Shown in pieces: positions 1 through 9,992 of a stretch of 64,000 nt of DNA. A program made the translations under genes and the position numbers. Below the pieces are notes generated by a model. That model was given only the letters and a program-made list of their open reading frames with translations, made no database searches and was not told the origin of the DNA. Position 1 is the stretch's first letter. Each line of letters opens with the position of its first letter. Origin of the DNA: Yamagishiella unicocca (lineage: Eukaryota > Chlorophyta > Chlorophyceae > Chlamydomonadales > Volvocaceae); assembly GCA_003116995.1 (NCBI GenBank), contig BDSL01000050.1, positions 62,001 to 126,000 on the forward strand, read 5' to 3'.

Positions 1-1127
1 TGATACTGGGAAATGCGTACGTTGCAGGCTGTGGAGGGTTCAACATTGACAGCCACTCCGTCCAGTTCGAGCACGGTAGAAGCCGAAGTTCGGTGTCTCC
101 TATCAAATCGCCGCTTCGCTCTGGTCAGCCTATGGCGAGGTCAATAACACTTGCTGTGGACCTCGACGTCCTCCTATGCAGGTACGTTGTGAATATTTCT
201 TTTTGTAGGAAATGGCACATGAACATCGTGCCTTAAGTGAGTTCCTAGCGTGTGCCCATGCCACGGTTAAAGCACAGGAATCTGCAGCAGCCTTGACAGA
301 CCCATTACGCAGCTTTGCAAGGACGACCCGCCACTGCTTCCCCTGGCGGACCTTGCGCCGCCTATCCGCTTGCATATCGGACCACCGCCTCCCATACCGC
401 CGGACACAACGCCTCCACCTGCATCAAACCACCACCACCCGATAGGACAGCTCAAAAACCACCCCAATACCATGCACCTCGTATCACAACTCACCGGGGC
501 CGGGGCCTGCCGACCGGGGCCTGCCAAAACGAAGTCCCGCGGCATACACCCCACCCCCCGCCCCGCCGTCTGCAGCGGTCCCGCCGTCAATCTCTCTGCA
601 GCTCCGGCTGGTCCGGAGCCCAACTTCACATTTGATGTTGGGTCCTGCCCACGGACGCATCCCACATCCTCGACGTCGGCGGCCACTCCCGGGGCCCAGC
701 TCGCGGCTGAAGCGGGTCCCCAGACGCGCCTTGCTTGGCTGCGGCCGGGCGTACGGCGCTTCCTCCTCGCCGTACAGCCGCACGTGAACACCGTGCTGCT
801 CGTGCGCCGGCGCTGCGCGGGGCGGCGGTGTTGCAGCAGTAGCAGCAGCGGCGGCGCCGATGGTGGCGTCGGCGCCTGCGTCGGCAGCTGGGCGGATGAT
901 GTTGGCGGATGCGGCGCCGCGCTGCTGACTGCTGCGCTTCCCGTCATCGACCCAGATGGCCAATTTTTCGGCAGAAGGTGCAGCGGCGTGTTCCAGGGGG
1001 GAAAGGCGCAGAGACAGACAGGAGGACGCGAATGATACGGTGCTCCCTCACCAGCGACCACGCAATCGGGTTCCAACACAGCCATTAGAAGCCAAATTTA
1101 TATGCTCGGGCAGCAAGCACCCCAGCC

Positions 1128-3215
1128 GTGTTGCTGCAGCCGACTAGACCAGCACGTGCTTGGCGCGTGAGGGCCGGGTCGACGCCCGCAGCCGCCCCTT
1201 CAAATCCGCTTCCGCATCAACCCAGCCCTAAAGCCCACGCCCGCCCTTCCTGCCGCGCCCGCCGCCGCCCGCCCCGCCGCAGGATCGTGCTCGTGCAAGA
1301 TCGGCTCCGGCCGCGTAGCGGTCTCCCAAAGCCCGCCCGCGCGTCTTGGCCAGGCGACATCGCTGCGTGCTCGCTCGACGGCGGCCAGGCCGACAGCGGA
1401 TTTCCGTTTCCCGCGCGGCTCCGAGACCTGTCCGCGCTGCCGGCGGCCCTCCACGCGAGCTCCTCGGACCTGGTCGTGGCTACCACCGCCGATCGAACCC
1501 TGTTCGGCGGTCTGTCGGACCAGGTCATCGAGTGCCAGCCGTACCGAAAGGAGTACGGCAAGTACGACGACGTGCTGGATTGCCTGGCAACGGTGGTGTT
1601 GGGGCCGCTGCTGGAGACGCCGGTGGCGCTGGCTCTGCGGGGCCTTGGGCTGGGACACGGGAAGCTGGAGCCGAGCCCCATGATGCAGACGCTACACGCG
1701 CAGGTGGCTCTGCGTGCCGCGCAGCGGCTGGGGGGCCAGAGTCAGGGTCAAGCAGCGTCGGAGGCAGCGAACGGGCGGCAGCAGCAGCAGCAGTACCATC
1801 AATGCGGCGCGGTGCACGGCGAGGTGTTCGGCGGCCATGCGCAGCAGCAGCAGCAGCAGGAGACGAAGAAAGAAAGGCCGGCGACCGGACGCGCCGGAGG
1901 GAGCAGCAGGGCCTCGGGGCGCCAGCCAACCAGGAGTCGTGGAGCCAGCCACTCGGGGGCCGGATCCGGATCCGGATCCGGATCCGGCACGATCCAATCC
2001 GGGCGCACCTTCCGCGGGCTGCCCGGCTCCCCAGCCCCGCAGCTGCCGCCCATCCCAGAGCTGCCGCAGCTCGAGATTGCGGAGCGCTCCGAGCACAACC
2101 ACCAGCAACCGCCGCCAACGGCCGCGGAGCAACCGCCCGCGGGGCCGCAGCCGCAGTCGCCCTCCTCGCCCATCTCGCCCCCGGCGTCATGCGGCCCGTC
2201 CGCGTCGTCGGCGGCGGGGTCGCCCAGCACCCGCAGGATCGCGTGGGACCCGGTGTCTTCCTTGGAGGAGGGCTGCTGTCTGCTGGCGACGGTGGAGTCG
2301 TCGATCGCGGCGGCCATGTTGGCGCAAATCGCGCCGCGCAGCGACGGCAGCATCAGCGCCGCCGGTGGCGGCGGCGTGGTCCGGGTGCCGGTCGGCGAGC
2401 TGGGCTGGCGCCCCCGGAGCTTCCCTGCTGCCACCAAGCCGATCGTCACGCGTCACATGTCTGGTTGCGCGGTCAAGGGCGCCGGCGCGGCCGCAATCAT
2501 GGTTTCGGAGGAGCTGCGGCCTGCGTCGCCGCTGGCCGCTGCCGCCAGTGCGGTGGCCGCCGCCACCTCTCGGCTGCTGTCGCGCCTGATGGGCAGCCGC
2601 CGCCAGCGGCGCTGCCAGCCGGCGGACGGCGCGGCGGACGCGGCCGTCACCGCGTCCGCCTTCTCAGCTCCCGTCGTGGGAGTCAGCAGCTCGGGGAGCG
2701 CAGCGCTGGCACAGAAGAGCGCGCATCCATTCTCCTCGGCCGGCGGAGCGCCGGTTTCGGAGCTCGAGCTCGATCCCCTGCTCAGCCGAGGAGCCCGGCC
2801 GCGTAGCTCGGCTGGCTCCGCCCCGATGAGCCGCGCCGTGGCGGCGGCGGCAGCGGCGGCGGTGCCCGCCCGCCACGATGAGGTGCAGCGACTATCGGAC
2901 GAGACGACCCGCGCGACCAGCTGCAGCAGGAGCGGGCAGCAGCTCCCCACGGGATCCAGCCCCAGGCAGACTGCTCGGCCGCACTCCGCGCGAGGCATGG
3001 GAGTGGTGGGGGGCTCTCCGGGGGCTGGGCAAGAACGGGGGGACCTGGACGACTCGAGGGGGGGCCTGGGCCAGCGCGAGGGAGTGGTTGGCGGCCGATG
3101 CGCGGCAGCTGCGGGAGCGGCGGCGGCGGCACCTTCCGTTGGGACCTACTCGAGCTCGGTGGCCGGGGGCAATGGCGGCGTGGTTGCGTTCCAAGCTGCG
3201 GCGGCGGTGCGGTAA
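1128..3215 (+). CDS. orphan low-complexity protein, start unresolved (probably the 3' exon of a gene)
   Basis: An open frame of about 695 codons ends at TAA 3213-3215. No ATG opens it: the first in-frame ATG is at 1680, but well-mixed protein sequence begins about 110 codons earlier (around 1350), so an upstream exon spliced in near 1285 or 1353 is more likely. The region 1350-1740 looks like normal protein (for example KEYGKYDDVLDCLATVVLGP). After that come poly-Gln runs (1778-1860), a (GS)n stretch encoded by tandem GGATCC repeats (1963-1986), Pro-rich and Ala-rich segments, and a helical motif AASAVAAATSRLLSRL near 2540-2590. No known domain is recognised. The same motif recurs in the protein at 11843-13054. 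Coding is supported by the length of the frame and by the mixed segment; function is unknown. Confidence 0.5.
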   Translation: MLLQPTRPARAWRVRAGSTPAAAPSNPLPHQPSPKAHARPSCRARRRPPRRRIVLVQDRLRPRSGLPKPARASWPGDIAACSLDGGQADSGFPFPARLRDLSALPAALHASSSDLVVATTADRTLFGGLSDQVIECQPYRKEYGKYDDVLDCLATVVLGPLLETPVALALRGLGLGHGKLEPSPMMQTLHAQVALRAAQRLGGQSQGQAASEAANGRQQQQQYHQCGAVHGEVFGGHAQQQQQQETKKERPATGRAGGSSRASGRQPTRSRGASHSGAGSGSGSGSGTIQSGRTFRGLPGSPAPQLPPIPELPQLEIAERSEHNHQQPPPTAAEQPPAGPQPQSPSSPISPPASCGPSASSAAGSPSTRRIAWDPVSSLEEGCCLLATVESSIAAAMLAQIAPRSDGSISAAGGGGVVRVPVGELGWRPRSFPAATKPIVTRHMSGCAVKGAGAAAIMVSEELRPASPLAAAASAVAAATSRLLSRLMGSRRQRRCQPADGAADAAVTASAFSAPVVGVSSSGSAALAQKSAHPFSSAGGAPVSELELDPLLSRGARPRSSAGSAPMSRAVAAAAAAAVPARHDEVQRLSDETTRATSCSRSGQQLPTGSSPRQTARPHSARGMGVVGGSPGAGQERGDLDDSRGGLGQREGVVGGRCAAAAGAAAAAPSVGTYSSSVAGGNGGVVAFQAAAAVR

Positions 3216-5250
3216 GGGGTGCGGTAAGGGGTGCGGAAGGGGTTGGTGATGAACCATCAGGCGCGCGCTTGCGTGGGTACTCGGCGGGGTGACATATGGT
3301 GGCTGGCTTGGCTTGGCTTGGTCCTCACCGGGAAATTGGAATGAAGGGGGGGATGGCGGTGGGTTGGGCTCGGTGTGTATGGCTAAGGGGGTGCCAGAAT
3401 GGGCGCATGTGTATAGAAAGAGAGCTCCTCCGGTGGTGCTCCGTGTTCCTGCGGACTGACAGTGTACTGTGCATGGGGTCTGCACCGCGCCTTGGGTTTG
3501 GGTTTGCAAGGGCGGACAGGTAAACACATTATTGCCGCCTAACGGGCCACGCGCTTCCGCCGTCGTTTGCGTGCGGGGGATCCGTTAGTGCTGACGGCTG
3601 TCGTACGCCGTACTACGTACGGGATGACCTGCCCACCCTTGTCGTACGTCGTACGTACGGGGGTGACCTGCCCACTCCACGGTTACCCTGCGACGGGTCG
3701 GATTGGGTTGGCGGGGGGGGGGTGACGGTAACACTTGGATTACCTTACGGCATTTGGGCATTTAGGTTTTGCGGCAATTTGGGCGGGTATCACCATGGTA
3801 AGCTCGGCAAGCTCTACCATGATTTCAAATCTCAATGTGCCTTATAGTGCATCATTCATATGTAGGAGAGGTGCCTCCGGTGACGCATGGTGATCTTAAC
3901 TTGACTTTAGGGGTTTAGGGTGTTGCTCACGGAGCTGCTGGGGTGCTTGGAGGCGCCATGCCGGCGCCAGGCAGTTAGCATGCTTTAGATAGGGACCTGC
4001 AGATTAGACCGGCTGTGGAAGTGGACATGGTTGTTCGCAATAACGCAGGTGCGCCGTCGCCTAAGTTTGGGCGCGGTTGGTGCGGTGTGATTCAAGCTTT
4101 GTATGTGTACGATTTAAGGTCTGTAGGTGTACGATTTAAGGTCGTACGGACCGAGAAGCGTGATGCGGCCGGCGGTAATCGTCGTCGTACTATCAAAGCT
4201 TGCGTTGCTGCGGGTGCTGAATACAGAATCGTTGCTCACCGTCGCAGGGGGCCTAGTAGTTACCAGGGTTGCCCGCGCTCGTCCGTCCGTCCTCTGCTGC
4301 ACTGTGCTGTAGCGGTAGAGGGAGGCGGCTAGCTCGCTGCTTTGGCAACATCGGTGGCGGCTGTGCTATTGGACATTCACTGTATATACATGTACGTGCA
4401 GCGTGAACCTTTACGACCTCCGTTCGTGGCTGGCCGTAGGCTGTCGCCGCGCCTTTGTTTTTCCGCGCCCGGTTCGGGCATCGCAATTGCTTCTAGGATG
4501 CTTGCAGTAAAATGTCGATGGCTTTCGACCAAGCCCAGTAGGTCCCTAGTAATTCCGGGAGCCGACATGGTGGATTGAACACGGCTGATGTTCGAACAAC
4601 ATTATGGATTGTCAAACCGATGGCTCTGAACCTTTGCTCGGCAAGGTCTGGGGAGATGGTTCCGAGTCATCGTGTCTGGGCGCTTATGAGGGGCAGGTCC
4701 ATGAGCTTTGGGACCGGATTGACCTGCGTGCTGTAACATGCATGGGTCGCGGAGTGCAAAGGGCTTCCATGACGAGCTCTCCAGGCTCGCCCAGCGGGCA
4801 GCCAGCGGCTTCAATTCACGGTCGTTGAAAGGTGGAGTTCAAGCGCACTTGCAGCAGCTCCTCCTTAGTCCAGACAAGCACAGCGTACCTGCAGGTACCT
4901 GCCGGTTCGTCCCCCAAGTCTAGGGCTTGTACGGCGATTCGCACCCTCCTATTTCCGGCTCGTGACTTTTTGTCGGCATACTTCAGCGACCAAAAATGCA
5001 GACGATGCAAGTATGCAATTGCCTGGCGGGCTCCGTTTCGGAGCCTTCGGAGGTCAGTCGGAAATGTTGCCAGCTGTCGTCAAACCAGGTCAAGCTCGCG
5101 GGAGGGCGGCGTCCTCATCAGGTCGGGCCCCAGGCGCGCTAGGCGCCCAGCGGAAATTGCAATTCACCCCGAAGCTACTGCGCGCCGGCGTACGCGAGAA
5201 CGCTAGGGTACACTGCTCGGCGGCACATCCTCACCCGCCCCGCGACACGT
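3216..5250. other. intergenic, no gene recognised
   Basis: No exon with convincing codon content or splice borders was seen on either strand. The only structure is a short tandem duplication rich in GTACG palindromes at about 3600-3675, each copy followed by TGACCTGCCCAC. The base composition is less GC-rich than in the gene regions. Confidence 0.5.
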
Positions 5251-5404
5251 CGCATGCAGTTAGTCGATGTACGCCTCCTTTGCATATTGTGTGGCAATAC
5301 ATGTTCGTTCCTACATTTACCGGTACCTTATTTTAAAACATTCGCAATGTTATGTCATTGCGTACACAAATATCTGCTGTACAACGCATTTTACTCGCCG
5401 CTGC

Positions 5405-5851
5405 ACCGAAACGTTAGCCTTGGCTTTCATGATGCGCAACATCCCCTTCGGCTTCACCGACGACCCGTCCTTCCTGGACGCCTGCCACACGCTGCGCCCG
5501 AAGTACCAGCCGGTGGGTACGCGCCTGTGGGTTTTGCTTGGGCGTCTGCTTCTTGTGCGCCCTTCCCCTTTCGCTACCGCTCTCTTCAAGTCTCCCCTTC
5601 TCTGCGCCTTCTTCCCCTTCCCCTTGAAAAGGCCGCGTCGCCATCGGCGTGCGGTTACTTATGATTCCTACGTCGAGACGCTGGAGGAGTTGAAGACAAC
5701 TCCTTCAGGACGAGGACTTCCTGACGCTGACGGTGGGTGGACCAACTGCCGCAGCCAGTCCGTGCACGCAGCGACCGTCATGCTGGGTGCTACCAGCCGT
5801 TTCGAGTCTGGTGGAGGTGACGCGGCCGGATGTCGCGTTTCTTTGCTGTAG
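5405..5851 (+). pseudogene. hAT-family transposase fragment
   Basis: Two stretches resemble the central part of hAT transposases. At about 5420-5510 the translation includes RNIPFGFTDDPSFLDACH and ends LRPKYQP, matching the family pattern 'lPF..ved..F...l..l.P.Y..P'. A likely GT donor follows (CCG|GTGGGTACG). At about 5690-5800 it reads DADGGWTNCRSQSVHAATV, matching the conserved 'DGWTN.R..S' block that carries the first catalytic Asp region. The two lie in the same frame about 170 bases apart, separated by an intron-like stretch. No BED finger and no C-terminal dimerisation domain could be found nearby, so this is a relic and not a working transposase. Confidence 0.5.
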
Positions 5852-5885
5852 CAATACGCCTAATTGCTGAGGCAAGTGACGCTCC

Positions 5886-5965
5886 CATCTTTTGCAATGC
5901 GGGGCTCTAAGTTACGCCTTAGGAGTTCTATAACAAGCGAGAGTACGAATACGCCGGGAGGATTA
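5886..5965 (+). repeat. element-end direct repeat, copy 1
   Basis: Begins CATCTTTTGCAATGCGGGGC and matches 9789-9871 in the same orientation, with a few substitutions and a 3-base indel. It overlaps the start of the 29-bp repeat at 5962-5990. Confidence 0.85.
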
Positions 5966-5990
5966 ACTAGAGCTACGTGATACGTTGCCA
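5962..5990 (+). repeat. 29-bp repeat, copy 1 of 2 (second copy 6280-6308)
   Basis: Reads ATTAACTAGAGCTACGTGAT and then ACGTTGCCA; the copy at 6280-6308 differs by a single base. The two copies flank a 289-bp segment at the recombinase end of the element, as expected for split terminal repeats used by a tyrosine recombinase. Confidence 0.8.
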
Positions 5991-6323
5991 TTGCCATTCC
6001 ATGTTACATGTCACTGGTACCATCGGTACTCGACGGAGTAGAGGGCCGATTCCCAACAGAGAGGAAAGAGACCCAGAACGCAGCGCGACAGAGAACACGG
6101 GCAACGCGCCACCCAGGGAAGGGAGGGAGGGCGCGTGCTGAACAACAAAACAAGATAGACTACTGGCCAGCACGCCTAGCCTAAGTCCTGAGAACACGGA
6201 CTAGTGGCATTCTGCCGTACCGCCTCATGCCTACGATGTCTACGCCCAGTTAACCCGGCTATAGCTGCGCAAAGCCCGCATTAACTAGCGCTACGTGATA
6301 CGTTGCCAAAGGAAAATATACCC

Positions 6324-7601
6324 CTAGCGGTTGAAAAACTGCGCGGCGAAAGGAGCCACGCGCTGAGCCGCTAACGGGCCAAAAATTGCCGGCGCGGACA
6401 CACAACCCGGCACACCCATATCTAAGTAATGCGCGCGCAAGGCGGCCGATCCGGCTGACCAGCCACCAAAACTCTCGATAACCTCCAAAGGAACACCCAC
6501 AGCCCGCGCTGCCGATGCGCCACCGCGCCGCAGACTATATAAGGTGTGCACGCCGGTGAGATGAGGAAGGCCACACCGCTCCAAAACTAAACGAAACCAT
6601 TGCTCAGTGCCGCGAGTGGACTGACGTGCCGGGCCATAACTGATCCAGCGTCCGCGCCAACTGCTGGAGCAGGGCTGCCCGCAAACACGGGAGACCACAA
6701 AGCGGAAATTGCAACACCGGCGCTGCTGCCGGCTGTACAATACGACCCTTCCCATTGAGGGGCTTATACTAAAAAACTGAAGTGGCATCGACATCCACGG
6801 CACGGGCCCACTGCACCGATAGCAAGGAGTCCGGTCGTAAAAACACACAGAAACCGAGCAGCACAAACAGCAAAGGAACAAAAAGCTCGGATGCAGCCCC
6901 GACTGTGGGCAAAACTTCGTACAGACGCCATACATCGGATGCTCTGAACGCCAACACTAAAGTCGCCGCGGGAGCAATTGACACCTGCAAACGCTCCCAA
7001 CCTTTGCGAAAAGCCGCTAAAAGTAAGTTGTCGCCGCAGCACGGTTTTGGGAAACCTAATAGCTCATGAACAGTGTTGACCGCACTGAAATAAGGCTGCA
7101 CCGTGCGCGCCTGTACGGTACCCCGCGCTGCTAAAGACTGCGCCCACAAAAGCCCCGCGACTGTGAGCATGGCATAAACTCTAAACCTTCTGAAACACAG
7201 AAACGCACGAAGGACGCGAAATGCGACGCATACGAATGCCAAGTTCTGGCACCCAGTCGGGCCAAAACAACCTGCGCAATCTGAGCTAACCGAGCCGCAT
7301 GATCTTGATCCGGCGCGGCGGACTGAAGCTGAGTAACCAACAAGTCCGTCACAACGGGGGGCGCAGCTGTGCGCCCCCACTCCATATCATACCGCGGAAC
7401 CATACTCCGCGAGCCAGGTGCTTGGCGCGCGAATGCCCAATCTACCATTGCACCCTCACGGCTACTACCTGCCACTGCGGGGGGGGAACGTACGTCTGAG
7501 AACCTCCCCGACCCGGCGCGAAAAGCGCCGTATTCGAGGGGAGGAATACCAAATCGACCGCCAGCTCCATCAGCTGTTGCCACCACGGCTGCGCCGTCCA
7601 A
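6324..7601 (-). pseudogene. tyrosine recombinase of the DIRS-like element, frame-broken
   Basis: Three overlapping minus-strand frames together give one recombinase. The N-terminal part ends near LGARTWHSYASHFASFVRF. A middle part contains YFSAVNTVHELLGF and LRPDSLLSVQWARAVDVDAT. The C-terminal part has the catalytic box LYSLRRGGASAARAVG, a GGWS block and HYLD with the likely Tyr nucleophile. The frame changes near 7160-7190, and again after the stop near 6770. The family HxxR box reads Tyr-Ser-Leu-Arg here, so the usual His appears to be replaced. Both breaks and the substitution say the enzyme is inactive. It overlaps the end of the RT ORF by about 160 bases. Confidence 0.75.
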
Positions 7602-8830
7602 TAAGGCACGACCAGCGTCACATCCGCGCGTTCCTCCCGCACTTTCTGCACCACAGCCATTAGAAAGTCGGGGTCCAGGGGAGGGCAGCCGTAAGCATTG
7701 TCGCCGTTCCAGGACTGAAGCAGCGCATTCACCCCTGACGAACCCGGGCAGTGGAAACGAGAGAAAAAACGCGGCAGATGGGTGTTGCCGTGGGTCGCAA
7801 AAAGATCCACACCATGCGGACCGAAACGACGGTCCAACAGCTGAAAATACTGGGGATGCAAACGGTAATCGTCCCGATCCTCCAACTGAGACGCCTCATC
7901 CGCGATATTGTCGGCACTAGCGACACGCTCGACTTGAAGCACTACACTGTGTAACTGAAGAAACTCCCCAAGGCTACGCATTTCAGCGTGCATGGCTGGA
8001 GACCGCGACGAAAGGCGGCCTAACACGGCCTGCGTGCAGGTGTTATCCTCACGTATCAAAGCCACACGCTGCCGGACAAACTCCAGAAACGATTGAAGCG
8101 CGTGACGCACGGCACGAAGCTCTTTGAAATTAATATGCGCTGGGGATTCGTCCAACGACCAGTAAGCACGCGCCGTACGACCATGAAGCACAGCCCCCCA
8201 CGAGTGGGAGGACGCGTCGACCGATAACTCCACTGCGGCGGGCCCAATATGAATGGCCGCGGAGCAGTGACGGGCGGGGATGTCCGCCCACCAATCCAGA
8301 TCTCGTAGCGACCCTCGTGACAGCCGGACCTTCCCTGACCACCCCACCGGTTGCGACAAATCATCGTACAAATTGCGCAAAAACAAGGGAGCAGGCGTCA
8401 AAGCCAGCTTCACACTTTGAGCAAAACCGCACAGCTTAGCTAAGTCTCGCTTGCTGATCAGGCGCCGGTTCTTCTTTGCCGTGACTCGGAGGCTCACTGT
8501 TAACCGTCGAAGCTTAGACAGCTTTTCCGCAGGAACCTCGAACAAACCTTCCGTCGCGTTAATTGTGATGCCAAGATGGTAGACCGACTGCGACGGCTCC
8601 CACTGACACTTCGTTGGGTGGCGGGATAAACGCAAAAACTCGATGCACTCGCGCACCCACGCGGCCCCAAGGCGGGCTTGCTGCTCCGTCTCAAAAACAA
8701 ACAGGAAATCATCCAAATACGGCAGCACCCTAGCACCCCGCCGCACACTCCCCGCCTGACGCCCTGTCGGAAAAAACTGGTGCGGGGGAAGAGGCGGCGA
8801 GAGCTTATGACGTCCCCGGCTGACCGCCAA
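7442..8830 (-). CDS. reverse transcriptase / RNase H of the DIRS-like element, N-terminally truncated
   Basis: An uninterrupted frame of about 460 codons without a credible ATG. It begins just before the RT active-site motif VLPYLDDFLF. It continues through the thumb, an RNase H domain (DASSHSWGAVL, then a Glu in NFKELRAV, an Asp in REDNTCTQAVL and SADNIADEAS) and the C-terminal block typical of DIRS-type RTs (GVDLFATHGN ... ALLQSWNGDNAYGCPPLDP ... LVVPYWTAQPWW). RT motifs 1-3 and the fingers are missing: the frame joins almost directly to the end of the gag-like ORF, so an internal deletion of several hundred bases is inferred. RT activity is therefore impossible, though RNase H residues are intact. 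Confidence 0.85.
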   Translation of the reverse strand: MAVSRGRHKLSPPLPPHQFFPTGRQAGSVRRGARVLPYLDDFLFVFETEQQARLGAAWVRECIEFLRLSRHPTKCQWEPSQSVYHLGITINATEGLFEVPAEKLSKLRRLTVSLRVTAKKNRRLISKRDLAKLCGFAQSVKLALTPAPLFLRNLYDDLSQPVGWSGKVRLSRGSLRDLDWWADIPARHCSAAIHIGPAAVELSVDASSHSWGAVLHGRTARAYWSLDESPAHINFKELRAVRHALQSFLEFVRQRVALIREDNTCTQAVLGRLSSRSPAMHAEMRSLGEFLQLHSVVLQVERVASADNIADEASQLEDRDDYRLHPQYFQLLDRRFGPHGVDLFATHGNTHLPRFFSRFHCPGSSGVNALLQSWNGDNAYGCPPLDPDFLMAVVQKVREERADVTLVVPYWTAQPWWQQLMELAVDLVFLPSNTALFAPGRGGSQTYVPPPQWQVVAVRVQW

Positions 8831-9323
8831 CGGGTCCCGCCAACACTAGATTGTTCATGTCCATTGTTGCAGGCGGGTTGTACAAAACGTCCTCCGGAAA
8901 CGGAAAACGCTCGCCCACTGGGGAACGCTGCACCTGAGGACTACCGTAACCCTCAGTAAGCGCATCATAATCTTTTTGCGCCGTGTTCCTAGCCGCACCT
9001 CCATTCGCGAAGCGAGCCTCCAACGAAGCCATTTGAGCCTGGATGCGTCGCAGCGCCTCTGAGATGTCCGTCCCAGGAACAGGTTGGTAGGCGGGGTGGG
9101 CAGGTGGTGGGGTTCCGCGGTATGTGCTGTCCGCGGTGGTGGCGCTGGTCGCTGCTGTGACCCGCCCAGGCGTTCCACACTGCTGCTGCTGCTGCTGCTG
9201 CTGCTGCTATTGTTGCTGCTGCAGCTGAAGCAGCTGCTGTTGCTGCTGCAAAGGATGCAAATATTGCTGCTGCTGTAGGAACGCCGCGATCTCCGCCTCG
9301 GTCGACGGCGCTGCACCGACCAT
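8805..9323 (-). pseudogene. gag-like ORF of the DIRS-like element with a stop in its poly-Gln run
   Basis: Starts at ATG 9323-9321 (MVGAAPSTEAEIAAFLQ), runs into a poly-Gln tract encoded by CAG repeats, and meets a TAG in that tract near 9208 (CAACAATAGCAG). Past the stop the frame continues as more Gln, then a coiled region (EALRRIQAQMASLEARF) and ends ...GPVGGQPGTS at 8805. The position upstream of the RT, the poly-Gln content and the short coiled coil fit a DIRS gag, though gag proteins are too variable to recognise by motif. Confidence 0.55.
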
Positions 9324-9397
9324 GTAGCTGTCACGTGTGATGGCCCACCACCGGCACCGGCATCGCATCAGTGCACTAGCCGTCACGTAACCGCCAC

Positions 9398-9439
9398 GGC
9401 GGCGATAACCCTGGCCGTGGGCCCAGGGTTATCGCCGCC
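9398..9439. repeat. perfect 17-bp inverted repeat with 8-base loop
   Basis: The left arm 9398-9414 (GGCGGCGATAACCCTGG) is the exact complement of the right arm 9423-9439. A further short match (GTAAC 9387-9391 with GTTAC 9440-9444) flanks the stem. It lies just upstream of the gag-like ORF of the DIRS-like element and could be a transcript hairpin or a recombinase-related site. Confidence 0.85.
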
Positions 9440-9689
9440 GTTACAATGCGCCGTGCCCCCAGCGCAAACCCCTGACGTTCCCAACATGGCTGCCCGGTCC
9501 ATGCACGACCCGCAAGCCTAAGAGATGGGCGCTGTCATCGCACCCCTGCCAACATGACCCACGCCCCCTGGACCCTGGCCTCAGCGGCCCAGCATACTCC
9601 CTCCCCCTCACGTGACAGCTTCTTGCTGAAGCGCCGAAGGCACAGCGGAATGTAGAAATTTCGCACAAAAGTGCGGAGGCGCCTGCACC

Positions 9690-9788
9690 ATGGTCGGTGC
9701 AGCGCCGCCGACCGAGGCGGAGATCGCGGCGTTCCTACAGCAGCAATATTTGCATCCTTTGAAGCGGCAACAGCAGTTGGTGGCTGGA
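9690..9788 (+). pseudogene. inverted fragment of the gag-like ORF
   Basis: ATG 9690 begins MVGAAPPTEAEIAAFLQ, the same first residues as the gag-like ORF that starts at 9323 on the opposite strand. About 28 codons are kept, then the sequence passes straight into the element-end repeat at 9789. This makes an inverted duplication of roughly 85 bp about 370 bp away from the main copy. Confidence 0.75.
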
Positions 9789-9871
9789 CATCTTTTGCAA
9801 TGCGGGGCTCTAAGTTATGCCTTAGGAATTCTATAACAAGCGGGAGTACGAAAGATACGCCGGGAGGATTA
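9789..9871 (+). repeat. element-end direct repeat, copy 2
   Basis: Same orientation as 5886-5965; see that entry for the match. It bounds the high-coordinate end of the DIRS-like element. Confidence 0.85.
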
Positions 9872-9992
9872 TTTGACGCGTACGAACATCGCCGGAAAGG
9901 TAAAAACCCAAAACCAACACTGTGCCAACGCTGAGGTGAGGGATTGACATCACAAATGCAAGCCTTCATGTCGAGTTCAAAACTTGTTGTCC

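Larger units (their letters stand above)
5886..9871 (-). mobile_element. decayed DIRS/TOC-like (tyrosine recombinase) retrotransposon
   Basis: On the minus strand, in order, lie a gag-like ORF with poly-Gln (9323-8805), a reverse transcriptase/RNase H ORF (8830-7442) and a tyrosine recombinase (about 7601-6324). This content defines DIRS-order elements; in Chlamydomonas the TOC elements belong here. An 80-bp sequence at 5886-5965 recurs in the same orientation at 9789-9871 (about 95% identical by eye). A second, 29-bp sequence is repeated at 5962-5990 and 6280-6308. This is a split direct-repeat arrangement in place of true LTRs. The RT lacks its N-terminal motifs and the recombinase has frame breaks, so the copy is dead. 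A small inverted gag duplicate sits at the 9.7-kb end. Confidence 0.8.

Noticed and set aside
267..1085. Long minus-strand open frame
   Set aside because: GC-rich DNA opens several frames here at once. This one has no ATG, no family resemblance and no splice-compatible neighbour.
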